From Vibrio sp. 10N.286.49.B1 (GTDB lineage Bacteria > Pseudomonadota > Gammaproteobacteria > Enterobacterales > Vibrionaceae): a stretch of 64,000 bases of DNA. Below the pieces are notes generated by a model that saw nothing but the letters and a program-made list of their open reading frames with translations, had not been told where the DNA came from and did no database searches. The stretch is taken from positions 83,105 to 147,104 of the forward strand of contig NZ_MCUW01000001.1 in assembly GCF_002873335.1 (NCBI RefSeq). The letters are read 5' to 3'. Below are positions 36,933 to 44,581 of this stretch, in pieces. Made by a program: the position numbers and the translations under genes. Position 1 is the stretch's first letter. Every line of letters begins with the position of its first letter.

Positions 36933-37853
36933 ATGCCTGTTCCCTTAATCTACCATCATATCTATTCTGACCTAGCGCTACCAGACGGTCATCGATATCC
37001 GATTAATAAATACCGTCTGCTTTATCAAGCCATACATGCTGAGTATTTGAGTCAAGGAACAGCCACATTTGACGTGTATTCACCACAGCCATTGGGTGTT
37101 GAACAGCTGTATCAAGTTCATTGCCGTCAGTATGTCGATTCGTTGTTATGTGGTGAGTTACCCGCCGCTAAAATGCGTCGTATCGGTTTTCCGTGGAGTC
37201 CAGAACTTGTCGAACGAACACTTATCTCCGCAGCCGGTACTTGCTTAGCCGTTGATAAAGCATTGGAGAACGGAGTCGCGATCCACTTGAGTGGCGGTTA
37301 CCATCATGCTCATTACGATTTTGGCAGCGGTTTTTGTTTATTTAACGACTTGGTACTTGCGGCAACACATGCACTGAATCAAGGTATTGAAAAGGTCTTG
37401 ATCGTCGATAGTGATGTTCATCATGGTGACGGTACGGCGACCTTGGTTGAAGGCAATCCCCAGATCGTGTCGTTGTCGTTTCACTGTGAGAAAAACTTTC
37501 CTGCCCGCAAGCCACAATCGGATTTTGATGTACCGCTGGCAAGAGGCGTTAGCGATGACGAGTTTCTTGCTACATTTTATAACGTGGTGGACTTGGCAAT
37601 AAGGCTACATTCACCCGACCTTGTGCTTTATGATGCTGGCGTTGATATTCATGAAGGGGACGAACTCGGATATCTTAACGTTACCACGGAAGGTATTGCG
37701 CAAAGAGATCGCTGGTTATTGGATCGCTGTAAAGCGGCAAGTTTACCCGTTGCGTGTGTGATTGGCGGTGGATACCGTAGTCATCACGCCGATCTTGTAC
37801 CAATACATATGGCGTTGATCAACGCAGGCCGAGAAGTGTGGGAGAAGGCATAA
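36933..37853 (+). CDS. Histone deacetylase-like enzyme (AcuC/HDAC class)
   Basis: A zinc hydrolase of the bacterial histone deacetylase superfamily, expected to remove acyl groups from lysines or polyamines. The product has 306 residues. The key residues are the His pair H124-H125 in GGYHHAHYDFGSGFC, zinc ligands D161 and H163 in DSDVHHGDGT and D238 in YDAGVDIHEGD, and the active-site Tyr in GGGYRSH. The true substrate is unknown. Its stop overlaps the start of a Nudix gene by one base (TAATG), so the two are translationally coupled. Confidence 0.9.
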   Translation: MPVPLIYHHIYSDLALPDGHRYPINKYRLLYQAIHAEYLSQGTATFDVYSPQPLGVEQLYQVHCRQYVDSLLCGELPAAKMRRIGFPWSPELVERTLISAAGTCLAVDKALENGVAIHLSGGYHHAHYDFGSGFCLFNDLVLAATHALNQGIEKVLIVDSDVHHGDGTATLVEGNPQIVSLSFHCEKNFPARKPQSDFDVPLARGVSDDEFLATFYNVVDLAIRLHSPDLVLYDAGVDIHEGDELGYLNVTTEGIAQRDRWLLDRCKAASLPVACVIGGGYRSHHADLVPIHMALINAGREVWEKA

Positions 37854-38341
37854 TGAAACACCGTATTCGAGCGGCGGGGATCGCACTAAACAACGACAAC
37901 ATTCTGCTATTAAAAGTGAGCGATGAACATTCCGGTGAATACTGGATTCCGCCTGGTGGTGGGCTTGAAGGCTCGGATCAAAGTAGCAAGCACGCCCTTG
38001 TCAGGGAGTATAAAGAAGAAACCGGTCTTGATGTCGTCGTCGGGCCATTGTTGTTTGTGCGAGAGTTTTTGGAAACGGCCCGCGATACCTACCACGTGGA
38101 GCTTTTTTATCAAATTGAAAGCTGGAGCGGCTCGCTAGGATTACATCACTTAAGCGGGCTTAATGATGAGTCGTACATCCATGCAGTACAATGGGTGCCA
38201 TTGGCGGAGTTAGCGAATATAAAAACGTTTCCCAGAGATATCGTGTCGCAGATTGTCCCCATGATTAAAGCGAGGCGGTCCTCATTGCATCTCGGTAGCT
38301 TCGTTCAAGGTGACAATGATGATGTTAATCGACTGGATTAA
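37853..38341 (+). CDS. Nudix hydrolase
   Basis: A hydrolase of nucleoside diphosphate derivatives. The product has 162 residues from MKHRIRAAGIALNNDNILLLKV. The Nudix box lies in GLEGSDQSSKHALVREYKEETGL, with the catalytic REYKEETGL intact; the first conserved Glu of the box (G-x5-E) is Gln. The start ATG at 37853 overlaps the preceding stop; an upstream in-frame reading is rejected because it lies inside the deacetylase gene. Its coupling with a sirtuin-like deacylase could suggest a role with NAD-related or acylated products, but HDAC-type enzymes do not use NAD. The substrate is unknown. Confidence 0.87.
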   Translation: MKHRIRAAGIALNNDNILLLKVSDEHSGEYWIPPGGGLEGSDQSSKHALVREYKEETGLDVVVGPLLFVREFLETARDTYHVELFYQIESWSGSLGLHHLSGLNDESYIHAVQWVPLAELANIKTFPRDIVSQIVPMIKARRSSLHLGSFVQGDNDDVNRLD

Positions 38342-38397
38342 CTTAAGAGAGGGGGGTATTATGCTCGGCCTCACACTATTGACGGATATTAGACGCC

Positions 38398-38613
38398 ATG
38401 AACCGCAAAAAAAAGATTAATCAAATTCATAAAGCTCGCGTAAAAAAAGCGAACGCAAAGAAGCAAACGAGCAATAAGCCTCGTTACATTTCTAAAGCAG
38501 AACGTGCAAAAATAGAGGCGGAACAAGCCTTATTGAATGAACAAGTTGAACAAGATTCGTCGACGCAAGATGCGACTTCGTCTGAGACTACAGAACCCGT
38601 AGCATCGGCGTAA
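38398..38613 (+). CDS. DUF2986 small basic protein
   Basis: A 71-residue protein. The N-terminal half is very basic (MNRKKKINQIHKARVKKANAKK) and predicted helical. The middle reads YISKAERAKIEAEQ. The tail is rich in Ser, Thr and Glu. This is the DUF2986 family found in Vibrio and related genera; the function is unknown. The basic start suggests nucleic-acid or ribosome contact, which is inference. It follows the Nudix gene by 56 bases on the same strand. Confidence 0.75.
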   Translation: MNRKKKINQIHKARVKKANAKKQTSNKPRYISKAERAKIEAEQALLNEQVEQDSSTQDATSSETTEPVASA

Positions 38614-38631
38614 TTGATTCAAGTTTGTATC

Positions 38632-38671
38632 GAGTCTAGTTTGTAGAGTCTGGTTTGTAGAGTCTAGTGTA
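38632..38671. repeat. 14-bp tandem repeat, nearly three copies
   Basis: GAGTCTAGTTTGTA, then GAGTCTGGTTTGTA, then a partial GAGTCTAGTGTA, directly after the DUF2986 gene. The unit is twice seven bases. The rest of the 38614-38949 gap holds only the symporter terminator, a CGCGATA/TATCGCG pair (38912-38937) and a short unconvincing reading frame. Confidence 0.8.
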
Positions 38672-38858
38672 TGTTGCTCATGAAATACTGAGCAATAGAC
38701 ACCCATCATGCCTTCTGAGTGCTGAGGCTAGCTTGATGTCTAGCTACTTACCTCCACAATTTATTACCAATCTCGCGCATTGTTTGTGCTCCTCACTGCT
38801 TGTACCCGGTGTGATGCGTCTACGCCAACTAATTATCTCCATTAGCAAATCCTGATGT

Positions 38859-38892
38859 AAAAAAGCCCCAGATCAGAATAGTGTCTAGGGCA
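38859..38892 (-). terminator. Terminator of the symporter gene
   Basis: On the minus strand GCCC-T-AGA pairs with TCT-G-GGGC, followed by six T. It lies about 58 bases after the stop. Confidence 0.7.
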
Positions 38893-38949
38893 ACTTAACG
38901 TGGCTTTAACGCGCGATAGCAGATCTAAGGTATCGCGTGATGCGAGAAC

Positions 38950-40653
38950 CTATAAACTCGGTGTTAGGCACTTGTTTTTACGGCGTCTCATGGTTCGTAA
39001 GACAATACCAACAATCATAATTACGCCACAGAATCCATAGACCTGCATGATGGTTGGGTCGTTAGAAACGAAGCCAACGTCAGAAAACATGATATACGCA
39101 CCTAAAACCATATACAGAATGATGGCCGACGCTTCAAAGCGGAACGCCCAAGGCGTCACGTCAATCGTATCGTTTACGGGCATAACGTAGTCTTGTTCTC
39201 TTGGCATAAAGTGCCCAATGATAAACATCAAGGTGGTACACACGACAAATAGAATCGCGAGTTGGTGTAGGAAGTGAATCGGTGTCTTGAATATCAATTG
39301 CATCGCCGCGTAAGAGCTGACAAACACAACCAGTGAGACCTTAGCCGCAATGGCTGGGACGCGCTTTGATACATAACCAACGAATACAATGGTAAAGATA
39401 GGCACACTAAAAAAGCCAGCTACCATTTGTAAATATTGAAATAGTCCTTCGGGAGCATACATGATGAATGGCGCGATACACACCGAGATAATCGCGATGA
39501 TGACGCCAAAGATTCGACCTTTACCCACCAATTCTTCGTCAGTTTTTCCTTGACCAAATAATGGCTTGTAGACGTTCAGTGCAAATAAGGTGGTCGAACT
39601 ATTAAGTACGCCATTGAAGGTACTTAAGATTGCCCCAAACATTACCGCGACGAAAAAGCCAACTAATGGTTTTGGTAGGACTTCGTTGACTAATCGGGTG
39701 TACATGGTATCTGGATTACCGGCATCTGCGCCGAACATATGAAAAGCGATGATTCCAGGAATAATGAGGAACAGAGGTGAGATGACCTTGATTGCCCCCG
39801 CCAGAATGACACCTTTTTGACCTTCTTTTAGATTCTTGGCACCAAGAGCTCGTTGGATGATCGATTGGTCTGTTCCCCAATAATAGAGATTAACCAGTAA
39901 CAAGCCGGTAAATAGCGTTGAGAATGGTAGGGGGTCAGTTTCTTTACCGACAGACTGAAGCTTTTCTGGCGCAGCCGTCAATAGAATATCGAGCCCCTCA
40001 CCAAAGCTACCGCCACCCAGCGCCATTAGACCAAAAACAGGTATCATCATTCCGCCGACAATCAAACCAACGCCGTTAATCGTGTCTGCAATAACCACAG
40101 CTTTTAATCCGCCATAAATAGCGTAGAAGAATCCAAGTAGCCCAATAGTGGCAGAAATGAGAGCAATCGAACTGAATTCAGAAATATTAAGTAAGGCTTG
40201 AACGTCAAATATTTCACCAAGAACGACGGCACCAGCATAGAGGGTAGTGGGCAAAATATTGATAACGTATTGGCATAAAAATAGCAAGGTTACGAACTTT
40301 TTGACGGACATATCATAGCGGCTCTCAAGGAAGTCAGGGATAGTGGTTATCCCTTGCTTGAGATAGCGTGGTACGAGTAATAGCGCAATAATGACCAAGG
40401 TAACGCCCGAGGCGACCTCCCAACCCATAACACTCATGTTGTGGGTATATGCCTGCGCACTCATTCCTACAAAGCTAGTCGCGCTTAGGTTGGTAAGAAT
40501 AAGAGAGCTGGCTATCAGTCCGCCAGTCAGGCTTCGCCCGCCGAGGAAGAAACCATCTTGAGAGGTGTTTTTGTCGTGTTTCACTTTGTTGTAGGTAAAT
40601 GCGACAACAAAGCCTGTAAACAGCAAGAACGATAGTAATACTGTAATAGACAT
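38950..40653 (-). CDS. Sodium:sugar symporter (SSS family, YidK-like)
   Basis: Inner-membrane transporter that uses the Na+ gradient to take up a solute, here most likely galactose or a galactoside. The product has 567 residues with about 14 membrane helices. It closely resembles E. coli YidK: GGRSLTGGLIASSLILTNLSATSFVGMSAQAY, MSVMGWEVASGVTL, LPRYLKQGITTIPDFLE-like VPRYLKQGITTIPDFLESRY and ADTINGVGLIVGGMMIPVFGL (cited in parts). AAGGAAA precedes the ATG. It is the second gene of an operon after the alpha-galactosidase, which supports an alpha-galactoside or galactose substrate. The exact substrate is inferred. Confidence 0.9.
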   Translation of the reverse strand: MSITVLLSFLLFTGFVVAFTYNKVKHDKNTSQDGFFLGGRSLTGGLIASSLILTNLSATSFVGMSAQAYTHNMSVMGWEVASGVTLVIIALLLVPRYLKQGITTIPDFLESRYDMSVKKFVTLLFLCQYVINILPTTLYAGAVVLGEIFDVQALLNISEFSSIALISATIGLLGFFYAIYGGLKAVVIADTINGVGLIVGGMMIPVFGLMALGGGSFGEGLDILLTAAPEKLQSVGKETDPLPFSTLFTGLLLVNLYYWGTDQSIIQRALGAKNLKEGQKGVILAGAIKVISPLFLIIPGIIAFHMFGADAGNPDTMYTRLVNEVLPKPLVGFFVAVMFGAILSTFNGVLNSSTTLFALNVYKPLFGQGKTDEELVGKGRIFGVIIAIISVCIAPFIMYAPEGLFQYLQMVAGFFSVPIFTIVFVGYVSKRVPAIAAKVSLVVFVSSYAAMQLIFKTPIHFLHQLAILFVVCTTLMFIIGHFMPREQDYVMPVNDTIDVTPWAFRFEASAIILYMVLGAYIMFSDVGFVSNDPTIMQVYGFCGVIMIVGIVLRTMRRRKNKCLTPSL

Positions 40654-40786
40654 TTTGTTTCCTTAAACGTTAGTCGTAGTGATTATGACTACTCCGAGTC
40701 ATTTGTGTGTAGGGTTGCCCGCACAGAATGCGAAGTTGGTGAACGATACACGTCATTTAAATGCATACTGTGGGGCTAGGTAAGAA

Positions 40787-42892
40787 TCAATTTATCTTTC
40801 GTAGATGCACAATAAGCGCGGATTCCGGGTCAAGAATGGGTAAGGTAATACCAATTTCTTTTAGGTTGTCACCGTGTAGTGTGAGTGTTTGTTCAAGCCA
40901 TTTAGGGCGTTGTTTCATTAACTGAAAACTGGTCTGGGGCATCTCCACTATGGTCACTTTGTATTGACTGTTTGTGTCGCAGCAGCTAATGCGCAGCGGC
41001 GATGGAAGGGCATGAGATGGCATTGCTAACTGGCATACCGTGATGATCATTTCATCATCGGTTTCGACACCATAGATGTGTTGATTTTGGTCGGCGGGGT
41101 CGATTCTGAAACTCCGCCCGGAATGTAGGATGTGACGGTACTTTTTATGTAGCGCAATGTAATGAGCGAACGCGGCTTTTTCTTCGTCAGACTCTTTCAC
41201 TGGGTCGAGTTCAACGCCCATGTGACCCATAAAGGCAGTAACGCCGCGCATATTAATGTGGTGACGGCGATTTGTTGAATGGCATTCAGCTGGACCAATA
41301 TGTGCCCCCATTACCTCTGGTGGGAAGAAATAGCTCATCCCTTTCTGTATTGCTTGCCTTTCTAGGGCGTCATTGCAATCGGATGCCCAGAAACGGTGGG
41401 TTCTCTTGAGAATTTCGAAGTCGATGCGACCTCCTCCAGAAGAACAAGATTCAATCTCAACAGATGGATGGGCACCAGTGAGTTTGTCAATGAGGCGATA
41501 GAGTGCTTGCGTCTGGCTGTGGACAGCGGCTTTGCCTTGGTGGCCGGGCTGAACAAGCTCACGATTCATATCCCACTTCAGGTAGGTGATTGAGTAACGT
41601 GTCAGCAGAGTATCTAGTCGTTCAAATAGGTAATTGAAGCAATCGTTGTTTTGAAGGTCTAACACATACTGCCAACGACCGGATGGCTGATGATAACCTT
41701 CAAGGCCAAGTACCCAGTCCGGATGATTTCGGTAAAGGTTAGAGTCTTGGCTCACCATCTCAGGTTCAACCCAAAGACCAAACTCCATGCCTTGCTGGTT
41801 GACGTGGTCAATCACGGGCTCTAGTCCATCTGGATATTTAGTTTCGTCGAGATACCAATCGCCTAATGCAGTACGTTCACCATTGCGGCCAATAAACCAG
41901 CCGTCGTCAATAATAAAGCGTTCAACACCCATGCGAGCGGCTTCTGTCGCCATTTGCATGATATAGTCAGGCTTGTGATCAAAGTAGATCCCTTCCCAGG
42001 TATTGAGATGAACTGGGCGAGGTTTATCAGTCGGAAATGAGACGATATTGTTGCGCACAAACGCTTGGAATCGTTGTGCTACGCCATTAAGACCAGTGTT
42101 GCTGTAGCAACCATAAAGCCAAGGGGTTTTATACTCTTGTCCTTCTTCTAAGAGGCATTCGCCAGAAAGCAATAGTTCGCCAGCTTGCACAAATCGTCGC
42201 CCATCACTTCGAACGTCTGCACGCATTTGGTGATTTCCGCTCCAGCCTAAATGAAACGCCCAGACCAGCCCTTGTTGTTCGCTAAAGCCATGACTGCCGA
42301 CAAACATGCCAGGGAAGTTTTCATGGGAAGTGCGTCCGCGGCGATTTTCTTGCATGAAGCCACCATGGTCGAATCGTTGACGTTGAGTCTGAAATTCATG
42401 ACACCAACGGCCGTGGAATGTCATGAGTTCATTAGCATGACTTGGCAAAGGGAGCGTCGAAGACAATTTTCCTAGATGGTAAGGGGTGGAGGTGATGTTT
42501 TTAACGGTTACACGTTTTTGTAATACATCTGTTTCGTTATCCAGTTTGAGTTCGACTTTAAGCTCAAGTCCTGCAACGTCATCAATAAGGTCAAAACAAG
42601 CGCTGTGCTCATCTGCTGACACTGATGTTGTGGTAAAGACGGGAGCCCAGTCATGACTGGATCTATGGCCTTCGAGACCGGGGGCATTAAAGTGGCCGCT
42701 ACCTAACTCAGGGCATAACGATAATGGTACATCTACATCTAAACGTGCTTGAGAGATAGGCCGCTCTGTCGACAGCAACAGGTCATTGTCGATAGAAGCA
42801 ATTTTAGTACCCCAGTGCAAAATTTCTGGGACACGGTCAACCTTGATGATTAAGCTATGGTTTTTACTCGTTAAGTGAACAAAGTTGCTCAT
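40787..42892 (-). CDS. GH36 alpha-galactosidase
   Basis: Splits terminal alpha-galactose from melibiose- or raffinose-type sugars. The product has 701 residues, the size of RafA/AgaB-type enzymes. The N-terminal beta-sandwich spans about 1-300, followed by a TIM barrel: the nucleophile D441 is in LKWDMNREL and the acid/base D505 in ASDCNDALER, with the CSSGGGR substrate loop between. There is no signal peptide, so it acts in the cytoplasm on imported sugar. It is the first gene of the operon with the symporter. A LacI-type operator lies 12 bases before its start. Confidence 0.93.
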   Translation of the reverse strand: MSNFVHLTSKNHSLIIKVDRVPEILHWGTKIASIDNDLLLSTERPISQARLDVDVPLSLCPELGSGHFNAPGLEGHRSSHDWAPVFTTTSVSADEHSACFDLIDDVAGLELKVELKLDNETDVLQKRVTVKNITSTPYHLGKLSSTLPLPSHANELMTFHGRWCHEFQTQRQRFDHGGFMQENRRGRTSHENFPGMFVGSHGFSEQQGLVWAFHLGWSGNHQMRADVRSDGRRFVQAGELLLSGECLLEEGQEYKTPWLYGCYSNTGLNGVAQRFQAFVRNNIVSFPTDKPRPVHLNTWEGIYFDHKPDYIMQMATEAARMGVERFIIDDGWFIGRNGERTALGDWYLDETKYPDGLEPVIDHVNQQGMEFGLWVEPEMVSQDSNLYRNHPDWVLGLEGYHQPSGRWQYVLDLQNNDCFNYLFERLDTLLTRYSITYLKWDMNRELVQPGHQGKAAVHSQTQALYRLIDKLTGAHPSVEIESCSSGGGRIDFEILKRTHRFWASDCNDALERQAIQKGMSYFFPPEVMGAHIGPAECHSTNRRHHINMRGVTAFMGHMGVELDPVKESDEEKAAFAHYIALHKKYRHILHSGRSFRIDPADQNQHIYGVETDDEMIITVCQLAMPSHALPSPLRISCCDTNSQYKVTIVEMPQTSFQLMKQRPKWLEQTLTLHGDNLKEIGITLPILDPESALIVHLRKIN

Positions 42893-42903
42893 GATAGCCT
42901 CGT

Positions 42904-42917
42904 TGTTTTCGTAAACA
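42904..42917. promoter_or_regulatory. LacI-family operator O1
   Basis: TGTTTTCGTAAACA, a near-perfect dyad around CG, lies directly before the alpha-galactosidase start and would block its promoter or leader. It matches 13 of 14 bases of the second site at 43024-43037. Confidence 0.8.
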
Positions 42918-43023
42918 TTATTTGAGAGTTATCTTGCGCTCGTGACGTTGAATTAATAGCGAGATGTTAGTTATGTGTGATTGTGATCGGCTTTTTATAT
43001 TGTGAATTTTGCGCTAGATCGAC

Positions 43024-43037
43024 TGTTTTCGGAAACA
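43024..43037. promoter_or_regulatory. LacI-family operator O2
   Basis: TGTTTTCGGAAACA lies in the same divergent gap, 120 bases centre to centre from O1 and about 100 bases before the regulator start. It would allow DNA looping and autoregulation. The gap also has a TGTGATTGTGATC stretch (42975 area) that resembles half a CRP site, but weakly. Confidence 0.78.
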
Positions 43038-43135
43038 TTTTTAATGTCTTTTGTGACATTTTGAAGCCGCGCAAAGAGAGGGGCAGCGTTTTTAGTTAAG
43101 ATGTGAGTATGAGAAGCTAGAGAGAATATTTAGTG

Positions 43136-44215
43136 ATGAATGTGACATTTAAAGATGTAGCTCAACTCGCCGGTGTATCAACTCAGACGGTATCTAGGGT
43201 TACCAATGGTTCTGAACAGGTCGCAGAAAAAACGCGGGACAGAGTTAACCAAGCGATTAAGCAGCTAGGTTACGTGCCAAATAAAGGCGCGCAGATGCTC
43301 AGCCGAGCAAAGTCAAAAAGTATCGGTTTAATTACATTGGACATGGCGCTGCATGGTGCGGCTCTTATAGCAAACGGGGTGCGACAGAAAGCCCACGAAC
43401 TGAAGTATGGTGTCGCGTTTTCAGTTGTGTCTCAGCCATCGTTGGATAATATACAGCAATCGATCCGGGAACTGACCGCACAACAAGTAGATTGTGTCAT
43501 CCTCAACGTTCCGCTGACATCGGTGGATGCCCGTTATTTGCTAGAGCAGTTTTCCCATTTACATTTGATATTTATTGATGTGCCAGAAAAATCCAATGTG
43601 CATCATATCTGTGGTGCACACAGAGAAGGCGCTAAACAAGCCGCAGAGCACCTAATTCTTGGTGGCAGGAGCAAGTTTTTATTAATCACAGGGCCGAATG
43701 AATCGAGTGCTTCGACGATTCGTTTGCACAGTTGGCAGTCGGTGATCGAAAAAAACAAGAGTACCGTGGCGCTTCAATATGAGGGTAACTGGCAGGCAGA
43801 GAGTGGGTATATGGCTGTTCGTCAGGCAATTTCAAAACAGGTCTCATTTGATGCTGTGCTAGTGGCCAGTGATCAAATGGCATTAGGAGCACTCAGAGCA
43901 CTCGAAGAATTTAACATAGCGGTACCAGATCAGGCAGCTGTTGTTGGCTTTGATGGTATTGCAGATAGTGCTTTTTTCTCTCCGCCATTGACGACAATAA
44001 AGCAAGACTTTACTGAGATTGGATTACAAGCAGTGGTGTTAGCGCTTCAGGTGAGAAACGAAGAGTTGTTGACGGATGGCTACGCTGAAAGGGTCATTCC
44101 AGTCACGTTACTGGAGCGAGGCAGCAGTGCTCCTCGCTCAATATCAGGCTATAAAAAACAAGAAATTAAGGCGCTATTGCAGCGTATTGAACATCTTTTA
44201 CCAGAGACTGATTGA
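43136..44215 (+). CDS. LacI-family transcriptional repressor of the galactoside operon
   Basis: DNA-binding regulator with a periplasmic-binding-protein-like sugar domain. The product has 359 residues from MNVTFKDVAQLAGVSTQTVSRVTNG, the LacI helix-turn-helix (about 4-25), followed by the hinge YVPNKGAQMLSRAKSKSIGLI. The ligand domain has VDCVILNVPL, VLVASDQMALGALRALEE and VVGFDGIADS. I chose the ATG at 43136; a GTG one codon earlier is also possible. It is divergent from the alpha-galactosidase and symporter, with two matching operators between, so it very likely represses that operon and is released by a galactoside or galactose. Confidence 0.92.
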   Translation: MNVTFKDVAQLAGVSTQTVSRVTNGSEQVAEKTRDRVNQAIKQLGYVPNKGAQMLSRAKSKSIGLITLDMALHGAALIANGVRQKAHELKYGVAFSVVSQPSLDNIQQSIRELTAQQVDCVILNVPLTSVDARYLLEQFSHLHLIFIDVPEKSNVHHICGAHREGAKQAAEHLILGGRSKFLLITGPNESSASTIRLHSWQSVIEKNKSTVALQYEGNWQAESGYMAVRQAISKQVSFDAVLVASDQMALGALRALEEFNIAVPDQAAVVGFDGIADSAFFSPPLTTIKQDFTEIGLQAVVLALQVRNEELLTDGYAERVIPVTLLERGSSAPRSISGYKKQEIKALLQRIEHLLPETD

Positions 44216-44256
44216 ACCCTCGATTTTACGGGGTTTCACGTCTTTTCTTTAGATGC

Positions 44257-44285
44257 AAAAAAGCCGCTATAAATAGCGGCTTTTT
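44257..44285. terminator. Bidirectional terminator after the LacI-type gene
   Basis: AAAAAAGCCGCTA pairs with TAGCGGCTTTTT around a 4-base loop; it serves the repressor gene and the convergent tRNA. Confidence 0.9.
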
Positions 44286-44292
44286 CTAAAAG

Positions 44293-44383
44293 TGGCGGAG
44301 GGATAGGGATTTGAACCCTAGAAGGGCTATTAACCCTTGCCGGTTTTCAAGACCGGTGCTTTCGACCACTCAGCCATCCCTCC
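44293..44383 (-). tRNA. tRNA-Ser, anticodon UGA
   Basis: Read on the minus strand, the acceptor stem GGAGGGA pairs with TCCCTCC, then G as discriminator and an encoded CCA. The anticodon stem CCGGT/ACCGG encloses the loop CTTGAAA with anticodon TGA, which reads UCA codons. The long variable arm and the GGTTCAAATCC T-arm are typical of serine tRNA. The gene is 91 bases. Confidence 0.97.
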
Positions 44384-44507
44384 GTTGTTGAAGCGTATAT
44401 TAATGGGCATCTTACTCTTTGTAAACCCTTTTTAATTTAAAAAAACAGAATTACTGACTGTTGGATTAAAAAGTAACCTAGAGTGTCTATTATCTATGCA
44501 TAACTGA

Positions 44508-44539
44508 CAAAAAACCCCAAGTACATAGGCTTGGGGTTT
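44508..44539 (-). terminator. Intrinsic terminator of yejM
   Basis: AAACCCCAA (44512-44520) pairs with TTGGGGTTT (44531-44539) around a 10-base loop, with a T run on the minus strand. Confidence 0.85.
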
Positions 44540-44581
44540 GAGAGCGGAAGTTATAGAACGCGTTATTCTTTCTTATAGACG

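Noticed and set aside
38667..38855. 62-codon open frame after the tandem repeat
   Set aside because: It starts inside repeat-derived sequence, has no ribosome site and a random composition.
40656..40669. Third LacI-type operator before the symporter gene
   Set aside because: TGTTTCCTTAAACG matches only 11 of 14 bases and coincides with the ribosome site of the symporter, so the likeness can be explained by that.
42970..42990. CRP site in the galactoside gap
   Set aside because: Only one half (TGTGA) is good; the other half does not fit.
38614..44292. Genomic island inserted at the tRNA-Ser gene
   Set aside because: There is no integrase. Apart from short 8-base matches (TGGCGGAG), I find no direct repeat of the tRNA 3' end at the far side of the galactoside locus.
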